Shown: positions 34,501 to 46,561, numbered from the stretch's first letter. The stretch: 64,000 nucleotides of DNA from Allacma fusca (GCA_947179485.1 OX359247.1:3563060-3627059), one strand, 5' to 3'. Notes: generated from the letters alone by a model not told the origin. A program made the numbers and translations.

Positions 34501-37038
34501 ATAGCTACCCGAGGAAAATATTTTCGTAAGTGCGGCTGGAGTTCTCAATGAAACGCACATGTCGTGTCGATTCACCATCGAGTCTAAAATTAATCTAAAT
34601 GATAGTATCCAGAAAATATTTGATCTCTCCGAGCATCCCTATCATATTCTGATAGCCGAAGGACCAATGAAGGAAAGTGGTAAGTATTGAATGAGGGCTT
34701 GATAAGTTATAAAAATCATTGAATTTCAGTGCTTTACGTTACATTGCTACAAAAATCTCAACTCCTTCACACCCACAGTACTCTACTGTAGAAGCCTTTG
34801 GTATATGTTAGACGATGAAGTTAAAATATGAAAATATAAGTAATTACACTTTATTATTTAAATAATTGTAAACAGGAATGCTGAGCCATCATGTCGCGAG
34901 GCTGGTTTCAGGGGAAAAGATCCTAATTCCAGAAAAATCCGAACTGTCTACAAGTCGATACCAAGAAGATGGACCCAGTTGTGCAGGAACTCCTGCGGGT
35001 TGTTGTCGATCGGGGAGTTGTGTCATAAAATCAAATTTTGCTGCTAAAAGGGTTGGTGGCTCAATAATTGGCTATGACATTCAACTAGAAGGGACCTTGC
35101 AACCCAATCAAAACTACATTGCATTCGGACTATCTCAAGACACTAGCATGGTATTCCACTCTTACTTGAATTCATCCATCCTAGCAATTATTTGCTAAAA
35201 TGCAAACAAAATTTAATAACCTTTATGTAAACTTATAAAGTAATATGTGGTCACTTTGTCCAGGGTTCGGATAGCGTTATTGGATGCTACTTGGATGGAG
35301 ACAGCGTTAGAGTTGGGGAATTTTACAATGAGATTAGAAGCAAGGGCTATTCGAACAAACGAATGAATCGAGTACTTACAAAATGATATGTCCATTGAGA
35401 TGAATTATGAATTGTGGATTTTCAATCCTTACTATATTAGCAAATTGTATTTGTAGAAATCAGATGATGAAGTCATACTGAGCTCAACAGCAGAGCTTAC
35501 GGACGGTCGTATGTCGTGTAGTTTTACCATCAAACCGGAAATAGATCTGATGTCAGAAATAAATGATAAATTTGACCTGTCCAAGTCAATTTATATTCTG
35601 CTAGCTGGAGGACCCATGGAAAGTCCTCAGTCTGGTATGTCGTTTAACAAACATACGGGAAATTTAAAATAAAATTTGTACCATTTCAGTATTCATATTA
35701 AGTACGTAAGGCCTTGATCCCGGTAACACCTGTATTTTTATTGATCTCATAGCCTTAGGTTACCATGGGGCGTTGAAATTTGTGACTGGAGAAAGGATGA
35801 TCATGTCAGAGAAGAGAGACAGTAATAGTAGTAAATCAACAATCAAAATTGAACTTCATGGGGTGTTAATGATAATAGCTTGGGTTTTACTCGCGTCCTT
35901 CGGAAAGTTTACAGCCCGTTACTACAAGAAGGAATTCGTCGGAATTGAAATTTGCGGCAAGGCACTGTGGTTTGTGGTACGAACTGATTTATGTTCCTGC
36001 TAGTGTGTACAATTTAATCGTATGCCTTTAATCCAAGGATGATGTGACCCAAACTTTGTTTTTCTGTGATTTCTCCCTATTCTTGTAGATTCATCAAATT
36101 TGTATGTTCTCAACCGTTGTCATCACTGTCATAGCAATCATTTTAATTTTTGTTGAGATTGATGGCTACACTCCAGCAGTTGCTACAGCAGAAAAATATC
36201 ATCCTATTTTGGGCCTAATAGTATTTGTCCTCTCAATCCTTCAAGTATTCATTGCATTTTTCCGCTGCGACCCAGGCTCGGATCACCGTATTATCTTCAA
36301 CTGGGTTCACTGGACTATTGGCACTGCTTGCCATTGGTTTGGAAGTAAACAGTTTTATTCTTGAATAAACTACAAATAAGTATTTAAATTAAGAAATATT
36401 TGCTCAGCTTAGATTAATATATTTAATATTTATAGTCGCCTGCATTTTCTTCTCGGCTGACCTTAAAAAAGCTAATCTTCAAAATCATGGAACCTACTGG
36501 TCAACGATAATTGCATTTGTGATCTTCCACTGTATTTTGCATGTTTCAATGTCGGTAAGTGTTTCACCCGAAAATAGTTTATTTATGTACAGGGAGTACC
36601 TACTATATACTTGAGATTTCCAATTTCTCTCCAAATTGATTTCGTTAGGGACATAGGATGGAATTGCAAAGGGTATATCTGCTTCCTCATAACCCAATTT
36701 AATTTTTTTTGCAACTTCTCTAGTTTCATACCTTTTTTATGGATAACAAAAATATAATCACTCGGGCTTTGCAACCCGGACCTTTGAAATCGAATGCCCA
36801 GGAGAAGGTAATACAAGACTAAATTATTACTCAAATTTTATTATGTATTTTCAAATCTTTCCTTATTATCTATGCAAAAATAAGTAATTTCTACAGTTGT
36901 AACCATTGTTGCTTTCATAAATATTTCCAGGACTCATGTGAGGGTTCGCGTTACAGCGAATTGATTCTTCTCGCGGAATTAGTTGGAGCCACTGTTTCCT
37001 CTGCCATCTTAGTATATTGTGTTTGTGAAAGCGTGTAG
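31510..37038 (+). CDS. FRRS1-like protein with four tandem DOMON domains (Reeler-DOMONx4-cytochrome b561)
   Basis: Eighteen coding exons, 1195 residues: 31510-31970, 32062-32389, 32505-32603, 32675-32852, 32989-33344, 33478-33585, 33680-33854, 33936-34189, 34294-34395, 34505-34679, 34876-35150, 35264-35371, 35457-35634, 35753-35976, 36089-36344, 36436-36554, 36724-36807, 36931-37038. Frame is kept throughout. The ATG at 31510 has a good context (CAAAATGG). A signal peptide ends near residue 26, before YSRGAP. Reeler is about 27-180. The DOMONs are about 195-360, 385-572, 585-750 and 770-936; each keeps the exon-ending Met and a following LxxH (LQYH, LGYH, LSHH, LGYH). The six-helix b561 is about 950-1195, with His in IELHG, IHQ, YHPILG and VHWTIG. 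Animal FRRS1 normally has one DOMON. If every site binds heme, this is a six-heme transmembrane relay. AATAAA is at 37281. Confidence 0.92.
32062..35634 (+). repeat. Four tandem three-exon DOMON cassettes
   Basis: Cassettes are 32062-32852, 32989-33854, 33936-34679 and 34876-35634. In each the first exon ends on Met (phase 0), the second is 99-108 bases (phase 0), and the third is 175-178 bases ending in phase 1. Cassettes 2-4 also begin in phase 1, so each is a symmetrical 1-1 module that can be copied without shifting the frame. Cassettes 3 and 4 share CLGIPAGCC/CAGTPAGCC and lack the leading Y-x-G-C of the other DOMONs, so they are probably sisters. Confidence 0.85.
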
Positions 37039-38396
37039 TGTGCTAATGTGTTCGGACAAAAACGATACATGTATCGATTTGTACATATTCATATGAAGTA
37101 ACATATAGTCATGCCCATGATTCTATGTGCATAACCTGAAATTATTTTACAATAATTTATTAAAAGTAATATACTCTGTAATCTGGAGTGTGGACTCCCG
37201 TGTGAAACAATAGGCTGTAAGGATGGAATGACCCTACAACCTTCCAGGAAACATCTTAAGTTAGGTTAATTCGGAGTGCTAATAAATCAAGGGGTTTCAA
37301 ATTAAATTTAAATTACCCCATAATAAGTACATATACTTGCACATGCTCCTCCAGCAAAGTGTCTTCAGGGTTGCTTATGTACAAGGGAAGGGTAATAACA
37401 CCACTCATAAATCTCATTCATCTGTAAATTGCCAAAGTGACATTATAATTCTGCCCAGGAACTTTCACACTTTTTCCCTTCCTTTTTTACAGTGTACAAA
37501 GTTCGTACTTCCACGTTTGTACACAGGACAGGGAGCTGGGAACTAATATTTGCAGAAAAATCTCATATTGAAAGACCTTCTGGAATGAACTTTTCCTAAG
37601 CGGGCATTCTTCCTGTACAGATGATATGGACCCCCTCATACACACTTACATAATAACCATCATCAATCATACCCTTAAGAGAAAAGACTTTTAAGAGGTG
37701 GTTCCCGTTCGTAACAACTCAAGTTGTTCCCAGTCCTCGCAAGAAATTCTCCAGTGTTCCAATAAAAAAAAAAGTTGATATGCATTGCCTTTGTCGTCGA
37801 AGGAATGTCCCAGCTTTGGTTTTTCCCATCTCATCCCATGCACAGTAAATCATATGGAATTTAGCGTAGAGATGGCATTCCCAGGTATTTTCCTATTTTC
37901 CATGAGGGAGTCACAAATCCAAGCCTTCTTATAAACTCCGAGCATTAACTTGTCCTCCTATATCAGGGACCCAAGTGCACGTCCGGGATTTCCAGCCTTT
38001 TCGGTTTTTTCTCATATTCCAACAACCCTTTTTGTGTGTCTCTTGAAGGTACGTACGTATCCTTACGTATTGGTCTGGAGTTCCAGTTAGTATAGGCATA
38101 AATACTCTAAATTTAGTTATTTGCTTCCACGTATGTATGTAGCTACAATTTTTTCTCTAGCAAAAGTTGAGGGAAGGTGGATTTTGCAAATATAATACCT
38201 TACACTGAAATTCATACTCTCCTTGATCCTAAGTACCTCTTGAGTGTCTATTCATTCCTGTAAGGCTGGGATGTTTCCACTGAAATAAATTTGAATAAAA
38301 ATCCCAAGTTTGTACATGTATCCATAACTAAAAGGGTCGCCCTAATAACTAAGCCCAGCAACTAGGTTCAATGTTCCCGTCCTGGGATTAAGAAAG
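37039..38396. other. 3' flank of the four-DOMON gene, then non-coding
   Basis: AATAAA at 37281-37286 is a likely polyadenylation signal. Sequence character changes after about 37.3 kb: the strongly AT-rich spacer typical of the gene array gives way to more mixed sequence with C/T-rich stretches. Confidence 0.45.
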
Positions 38397-38444
38397 TCAG
38401 AGAGTAAGAGAGAGAGGAAGAGGGAGAGGGAGAGAGAGAGAGAC
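38397..38444. repeat. GA-rich microsatellite
   Basis: Imperfect GA/GAG tract on the plus strand, ending in six GA units. Confidence 0.9.
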
Positions 38445-40500
38445 AGTCCCAACGGTAATTCAAAAACTAAATCAGGTGTGAGATTCCAAGGACCTGCGAA
38501 TGAGGTCTTCTCGGAATAAAAACTTAAAGCCTCAATCAATTTGAATGATTTTGTATGAAAATTGGGCTCATAAATCTGAAGGAATTGCCGGAGTGACGGG
38601 TGTGCGGGGAGAGTGTTGATATTATTATGCGGGATCAGTGAGACGCGGACGGGTGACGAGAACAAGTGTCACTCCATATATAGTATAAGTATACTTGTTG
38701 GCAGGAGTTGGATGGGACGATGGACTGGAAATTGTCTCTGGATGCCTCCGTAATAGGGATTTGGGGGGAATGTATATTGGGTTTGAATACTGTTGTTAAT
38801 ACTGTCTAGTAGGTGCCATTACAAAGGTCGTGGGTACAGATGCAGCAGCCCTACTGGTACTGTTTCCTAAACTGTTAGGGAGCTAAGACGGGAGTATCGT
38901 ACATACTACTACTCTACAGGAATAAACAGTCTACTAGTATATAGGAGTGTATAAGTAAAGAACAGAACATTCAAGTTTTATAAAGAGGGATCGGGGTGGC
39001 TGATGTCGACTGTACACACACACATACACACACACAAGTGCTCTCCGTACCTGTATGATCCTTATCCTTCAGACGATTATACTTACCCACTGTACATACC
39101 TATCTACATATATGATGGGAGAAACTTATCTGGAGAAAATACGCGGAAGAAAAACCAGGAGAAGAAGCTACTGTAGAAAGTTATATGACAACAGTATACA
39201 TAGGGTCGTGTACAATGCCATGAATAGCGTTCTTCAGTTCCGAATGCGTAGCATATAGGGGAATAGCCTGTAGATGATATGTACGTGTCCGTGTAGACCC
39301 ACTAGAGTTTTAATATAGACAAACAGATCTGTATAGTATAGTACAGCAGTCTCTAGTATGTAGTAGTCTTACAAGGAGTTTCTAAGTTTCCAATTGTATG
39401 AAAGCCCATGTATGTATGAAAGTTGATACGTACAGAAAGGGTTGCTTATGTACAATACAAAGGGTGACTGTAAGAAGGACCAGAGTGAGCGTAGATAGTA
39501 CAGGGCTGGATTTTGGGCCAGGCTCTGTCTACATATCTTATACATGAGGGGATTCGCGCATATACACATTTTGGGGCTACGCAGCTATGTATACACTCCT
39601 CATGGTCTGAAAAGGCACAGGAAAGGAAATGTACGCCCTCAAATATGTACTAACATGCCTTCAGAGTTTGAATGTTTACATAGTTTCAAACGGGTATTTT
39701 AGTAGTTCTATTCGGTGCGTTCGGTCGGTTGACTTGGAGGAATATCATCGGGGAAAAGGCGATCGATATGTGACATGCTCTCCTGGCTCCATTCACATGT
39801 CCATGCTTTTTCCTCTCCTTTCCCTTCTACTTCTCACTCCTATGCTTTACTCCAGCCTACCTCCTCTCTCCTTCCTTCTACTTTACACAGAGCCGTCTTT
39901 TCTGTCTGTGTTCTGTTCCCCTCCTCGTAACTCATGGTTGGGGAGACTCGGTAGTTGCAGTGGAAAAGCTGGGAAAGTGGAAAATATACCTTCAGCCTGC
40001 TTTTTCTCCTCCACGAATCAACTCTTCTGACATCGAGCTGTGTGTGTGTGAGACCAAAGTTTCCAACTTACATCCCTTTACTCATTTCATTCGCGTGGCA
40101 ACAAAAGGAGAATTACAGAATTTCAACTCCAAATCTACCACATAATTATCCTACACAGTAGCCATTATCTTTTCAGGATCTCTCCCTAATTAATAACATC
40201 TAAGGAAATTCTAGACTGCTGTCGTACGGAGAGAACAGTCTGACTGAGTGTGTTTCAAAAAAAAAAAAACCCCAGCACATTTTCCCGGGTATTTTAGCCC
40301 GGCTTCTTAAATCACTCTTTTACTTTCTTTATTTCTACAATCTCAAGCCCTTCATTGAAGAGGGGATAAATTTTTCGAATATATGGTGAAATTCAGCCGA
40401 ACTCCCTGAAAACAAAACAAAAACAGTTTCTTGAGTGGGAGGCGAGACCAGGACGAGGTTGAAATAGTTTCAAAGAAATTGTCAACTTTATTCGGTTGTG
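38445..40500. other. Non-coding region upstream of the 40761 exon
   Basis: Short unsupported frames, an interrupted CA tract at about 39013-39038, C/T-rich sequence near 39800-39920 and a poly(A) run near 40258-40270. It plausibly contains the promoter region of the plus-strand gene starting near 40.5 kb. Confidence 0.4.
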
Positions 40501-40532
40501 GTTACTGTGACATAAGTATTCATAAGAGAGAT

Positions 40533-40538
40533 ATCAGT
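40533..40538 (+). promoter_or_regulatory. Possible initiator of the 40761 gene
   Basis: ATATCAGTGG contains a TCAGT initiator match about 230 bases before the start codon; no TATA box is visible. This is weak evidence because the motif is short. Confidence 0.2.
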
Positions 40539-40760
40539 GGAGTGAGTGATTGAGACATGTTATGTCTGACAGGAGTACAGTTTCACCGTCAATGCTCTGG
40601 TTGTTAGTACTTGTACAGAATTACAGTGGGGGAACATTCCGAGGAGGATTTGGTAAATTCCATGCAATCCAGGAACAACTAGGAACACTAATCCCTTATA
40701 TCATTTCCTCTTGGACAAGGTTAGCGATGGAACTGTTTTAAAATCTTGGGAAAAATAGTC

Positions 40761-40884
40761 ATGAAAATGGCTGAGCAGAGCGTGCCAGTTAGTTGGATCC
40801 TACTCCTGACCATTTGGTCCATTAAATGGGATTTCGGAGCGGCGGCTAATTTGGACGCACCGTCCTTCGAAGCGGCTTTCCAAG
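40761..40884 (+). CDS. First coding exon of an unidentified secreted or membrane protein
   Basis: The open frame starts at ATG 40761, with a second ATG at 40767 in a better context (AAAATGG). It codes for a typical signal peptide (core SWILLLTIWSI, small residues GAAA near residues 30-33) and then a polar stretch (NLDAPSFEAAFQ). It ends at CCAAG before GTAACG in phase 1. I cannot identify the family from 41 residues. No continuation is certain. A phase-compatible candidate exon lies at 45362-45448, but the rest of the gene may be beyond the window, which would imply a first intron of over 20 kb. Long first introns of this kind are common in neuronal cell-surface genes; that is only a suggestion. 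Confidence 0.5.
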
Positions 40885-43055
40885 GTAACGTAAATAAATC
40901 TCTGTCTCTTTCCAAATTTAATCCAGCAGGGTTTCCGAGTACAACTGTCAAGTTGTGCGTCTATTGAGGGTGTATTAAGAGTAATATGAAGACTTGCAGA
41001 CTCAACATGAGCACTGCATACACGGGGAGTATTGACGTGGAAATAGTTGTGATATGAGTGGTTCACGCAGACATTCCATGTCTAATCATAAGCACAATGC
41101 CAGTGGAAAAAAAAAGAGTCCTCGAGATTCTATTAGACGGGGGTATCCTCCTGGAAAATCAAGTCAAAGATTCTATATGGTGGAAAACATTTGCAAAATT
41201 AAATTCTCCTTCATTCATCCGCACCCTCCACACGCCTACTATGTGTTTCTCTTTTGTATGATGGAATGCATAATTAATGTATGTATTTGAAGTTCGGGTT
41301 ACAGCCGCCCGAGAGTCAAGTGTAGTTACAACATGCGGATGTATGTATAGATAAGTGTATGTGGGAGGGTATATGTATGGCAGTCTGACGGTCCATGTGT
41401 GCGTTACAAGACACAAGGGATGCAACTGAATCATACAGTCATTCATGGACAAGTAATTGACATTCAAGGTTTGGCTGCGGGTAAAATTTACTTCCGCACT
41501 CGCAAGCATCATAAAACGGTAAATTGTACGGGTGCTGTCATTCCATCTTTACGCTAGCTCTACGGCAAATGCTAAATTATTAGATTAAGTCCACACGTAG
41601 CTATTGACGTGCATATGACTGCTTTCTCTCTCTACAGCTCGGCCTTCGAATCCTCTAAAGATACTTATACATCCCTCAAAACATCAACAGGGCTCAACAC
41701 ACTACTACTACCAGTACTCATGGCCAAAGTTTTCTTCTAAGCTGTAGATACTCCAATCTTAGGGGTCCCATCAATCCAATTTATGCATGTATGGTTGTCC
41801 TCCTCGTCAAAACTATTGATTTAATTTGACACTGCTGATAAATACTGTAACACAATTAATTACTGGAATTTCATGAAACTCCGTTAATTTCTTTTGACCA
41901 TCCATGTCCAACCTTTCAATAAAAATTGAATTCACATGGTAATGTAAAGTTGGGATGATCTGGTGTTTGCTTTCCCTTGTGGATTTTGGAGTTTCAAAGG
42001 AATTACGAAAAAAAATCCTGATGAGGAAAGTACTTTCCATGATGAAAATAAGAGCGTTTTTTTATGAACACTTCCCATGCCAAAAAAGATAGGGACGGGG
42101 AAATACAAAGCGAGAGTGTGCTCATTTTGCGGAAATGAAAGTGAAAGAAACTTTATTGGATAAATACCGACCGCGACGGAAAGTAATAATCATAATCAGC
42201 TTTATGAATTTCCTCTCCTGGAAGGGTACCCAGCTGGGCGGGAGTATTAAATGGAATGCAAAATGCAATTATGACGTTACTCCCATTATCGTTAGAGTGC
42301 ATGTTACCCAAAAGCTCGACACTAGATTGTGTGGACCTGTTCCCCGGTACTTGTCACTTCCTGGAAGTGAAGCCTCCTGTAATAATTCTGAAAACAAGGT
42401 ATAAATACTTCATGTACTGGGGTATATATATCTATCTGTCCTACTATTTGCAAGTATGGAGGAAGGTACTGTTTACATTTATGCATAGATAGCTATCCAT
42501 GATGAGGACGTACCTATACTGTAGAGTACCTGTACTCCTAGGATGCAACAGAGTAGAAGGCAAGAGTGGAGCAAGAGCATGTAAAATAATGGAGCAAACT
42601 GAGGGAATTCATTGATTGCCTGACACTCGCACCCTTCCACTGTAACTACATATGCAGAGATATGTAGGTATACATGAAAAGGTTTCTCTGTACACAGGGA
42701 TCTCCTCATCCTGAGACATGGACCCAGTCTTAAGGGAAATATACAAGTTTTGCATTTCCATTTGGAGCTTGATTGAATCCATTTATATTCTCTTGAGATT
42801 TGCTAACTTTTTGTCATGGGGAAAAATGGAGTAGATTGAAATGCTGACATAATAAACGGAACCAATCAACCTGAAGAATCTTCCTGTTCCTGTGACTGAT
42901 CGCAACCATTTTTCTGTGGTTTTCACAGCACACATTTACTTCCTTCTGGTGATAATCCCCACACTTTTTCTGGATTCCTGTCAATTCCAGTCTCCTTTCC
43001 GGGATATGGACCTTCTATTCTCAACTACTGTTGAGAGAGATTATTTATTTATATT

Positions 43056-43096
43056 TCTCTCTCTCCCTCTCTCTCCCTCTCTCTCTCCCTCCATCT
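43056..43096. repeat. (CT)n microsatellite
   Basis: Imperfect CT/CCCT tract on the plus strand. Confidence 0.9.
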
Positions 43097-43580
43097 CACA
43101 TTAAAAAGAGCAATGAGAAAAAAAAACCTGGATTTTTCCTCCGTTGAAAGACAGTTGGCTCAGTTGAAACAATCATCAGAAATAAAGAAATTCTTGTTTG
43201 AAGACAGAGCGTGAGGGAATTTTGTTAAGGGAAACTTGAGGAAACCGCGGGTATAACTTTGATCTTCTCTTCCTCTCATCTGGATCCAAACTTGTTGGTC
43301 ATCTGAGGAACGATTTTCCAAGAGATTCCCTACGGCGTCTCAAGTACACAAACAAATATTTTCCAAGCATTACTCCGTCTCTTTACCCTTTTCCCTCCTC
43401 TCGCCGTCTCTATCCCACATATCAATCCTCCCACTACTTACATATCCAATCTTGTATTTATATTTACTTCGGATAGTCGTATATAAGGAGGGAAAGAGGG
43501 AGAGGGGCAGTGGGAAAGAAGACAATCTAGCTGAAAAGTGGTACACATTTCTTTTGTGTGCAAAAGGGAAGACGCTATAG

Positions 43581-43611
43581 AGGAGAGGAGAGAGAGTGTG
43601 TGTGTGTGTGT
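43581..43611. repeat. Compound (GA)n(GT)n microsatellite
   Basis: GA-rich sequence changes directly into about eight GT units. Confidence 0.85.
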
Positions 43612-45324
43612 ATGTTTTTGGAATAGTCGAAGCAGAAGATGCAATATTTCACCTGTCAGATTCCTGTCACTTTCACATGCAAAAGTTATAGGCTCAAAGC
43701 ATAAGGTGAGGCTTGGGCTGTCTTTGCAACTTTAAGTCTCCATACTACAAAGAGCACACTATATGCTAGCCCACGAGCCCGACAGCCCGAGACTGACTGA
43801 AGGCATTAACTTAAAACTAGACTCTATATAGTATTATAAGTACATGCCCATACATTCAATATGGATATTCAAGTTTGACGAAGAGAAAGGCAAAGATATG
43901 GGGATGGAACTGAGCCGCAAATAACGCTCATGTCAAATATGATGATGATTTTCGCCCATATTCCCGCTTGTTGCAATTTTCACCCGCTCCTCTTCCCGAA
44001 AATTCCAAAACTGACTCTCGTATGTCGTCGTACGTGCTTCAGAATAGCTTCACACTCTCACTCTTGGAAGCTGTTTACTGTCGTGTCGGCTCCTATTTAT
44101 TCCAGCCTTGTCAGTAGTCACAATTCATTATGTTTATGTTTACTAGTATCATTTACTCTGAATTCACTCGTGTCTTTGGTGATTGTACGTCCCTCTCAGG
44201 CCTCACCACTCACTCAAATATTTACACAGTTGAAAAAATCACTCACAGGGAGTTTCATTTCTCAATATTGAAGGAACGGATCTTGAGGCAATTTGCCTCC
44301 TTATATCCTCTCCATAGTATTACCGCATCCCATCGGAGCTTCCCAGGATGTCTAATGACTTTACCCGATCTAGATAACGGCCTCCTCTGGATATCCATAC
44401 CTACATATTATACATAAATGCTCACAAGCAAGCATGCCGGTGCCAAGGAGAGCCTCAATAACTCCATAGGAGCGTCTATATTCCTGAGGATTGTCCGCTT
44501 CATTCTGTTCAAGAAAAATTACTCTATTGGGACTGCACTTAAAATGGCCGGAGTCTAGAAAACCTCCTCAAAAGACTCTTTTACTGCTTTTAAAATGTCT
44601 CCGAATCCCCTCCCTTCTACATGACCGGGAACACACGCTTGACTAGAATTGAAACTTTTCAAGCCCTCTGCTAAGTTTTGTTGTGGTTACTGACTTGGAA
44701 TTATTTTTGGGACTGACTGCTCCTCAAACCTTACTTCCATAGTATTACATATCTATCTGTACCTATCTATCTAGATAGATATAAACTCTTAATTTGAGTG
44801 AAGTAGATTTTGAAGGAGGTGCCAGAGTCACTGTGGTTCTCACTACCTCATATTGTTATATCTTATTTTTCGCACCATATTAAGGAGACTGTAAGTTTGA
44901 ACTTTCTCAGAAGACTGATTGCTCCACTCACTTTGATGAGCTGGTTCAGTTTGAAAGTACACTGGTGAAGCATGTTGCACAAAGTTGATAACGCTCCCGG
45001 TAACTCCTAAAGGATAAAGATATATCCCAGTGATGTAGTTTTTATATGCAAGTGAGTCAAATCCATGATGTTGTCATAAAAATGGGATGATAATGCTGGG
45101 GAAAATATGCATTAAAATATTACATGCTTAACTCTGCCATATAGAGGAGGATACAGGCTGGATGTCGGGTCTCGTATGATGCGATGAGGCACACAATTTA
45201 GAAGTAGTCAGAGCAAGGCTCTCCCGTTTGTTGATGGTGGAGGATTTGGTATTCATTCGTGGGATGTTAAGACACATCTTTAACTATATGACTTGCTCCA
45301 AGATGCATGACATGCATGGCTCTA

Positions 45325-45337
45325 CCCCCCCCCCCAC
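45325..45337. repeat. C homopolymer
   Basis: Run of about 12-13 C on the plus strand. Confidence 0.85.
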
Positions 45338-45361
45338 CTCTTCTCCCATATGCACATATAG

Positions 45362-45448
45362 GATTCCATGGAAAGGATAAGAGAGCGGGGAAGGAGCCCG
45401 AGCCCGAAGTCGCTGACTTTTCTCAAGTCATTTTAAAGGATTATCCGA
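45362..45448 (+). CDS. Candidate small internal exon (weak)
   Basis: A pyrimidine-rich tract, including the C run, precedes an AG at 45360-45361. An 87-base open segment follows and can end before GTAAAG. Its phase (1 to 1) would let it follow the signal-peptide exon at 40761-40884. The product would be charged (HGKDKRAGKEPEPEVADF), unlike most chance frames nearby. No domain is recognised and the donor is mediocre, so this is a suggestion only. Confidence 0.15.
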
Positions 45449-46267
45449 GTAAAGTAGATAGAAAGCTAAAGAGCAGAGCACATTGCTACTTTCAAGTTTC
45501 AACTTTCACTCGACATATAACGTCTTATTTGCATAATACTTCCCTCCGTCCAGGCTGGCAAACACACAGTATGGTGTAGGAGATACTTAACGATATGCAG
45601 TGAAAGGGAAATAGAGAAAGCAAGTGAAAACTTTATACATTTTGTCTCTACACATTGAGTCTCTGGCCCACCATTCCATGCACATATTTTAACATTCTCA
45701 CTCCCTCTCTCTCGTTGAGAGCATTTCTCAAACACACACCGGAAAATAAGCTCTTCTGCCATTCCATTTTAATATTATTTTCAACCTAACTGAACAAACA
45801 TGCGTTATGCATTTGACAGAGAAATACTGTGCTGGGGAAGGAGAGGGAGACAAAAAAAATACCGGGAAATTTGTATAACTCCTCACCGTGAGCTGTAGTA
45901 GATATTTCTATAGAAAAAAAAATTCCTCCTTTTAAAAATTTCCTCCCGATTGCCACCCATGTCTGAGGAGTGAGCTAACGAATGGAGCTGGGATAGAGAG
46001 GACCTTACAGACTACTGAATTAGCAAAATGGAACGGGCGGGCTACACATATGCGACGCATGGACAGTTCCCTAATCGGAGCTCACATAATATCTATAACG
46101 ACTATCCACTCCTGTGTATGGATTTAGTACGCCTATCCGTAACTAGGTAAACAGGTACCCAGCTCAGAGGATACCTTTACTCTGTCGTCGTCCTAATTTT
46201 TTCCCCCTCACGTTGGAAATCACGTAAAAAGTCCGGAGCTTACTCATTTCATGCGGGCATGGACCCA

Positions 46268-46286
46268 CACACACACACACACACTC
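46268..46286. repeat. (CA)n microsatellite
   Basis: About nine CA units on the plus strand. Confidence 0.85.
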
Positions 46287-46561
46287 ACTTTGCAACCAGT
46301 AAGGATAAGTTGTGAAGCATGAAAAAGGAGGAAGATTTAAGCCATTCCCTAGCCCTGTATGTGAATGTAATGTTGCAAAAAATACTGAGTTATTTTCCTA
46401 TTTCCTTTTATTATACAACGTACGAGTCTCAAATGTGCCTCCGTTACACATTTCGCAACTCTAAATCCATTTTGGGAGGGTTAGGCTTCTGTATTTGTGG
46501 GATTCAGTGGGAAATGTAATTATGTGAAAACTTGAAAATATATATGGAGTAAATGCTCAAC

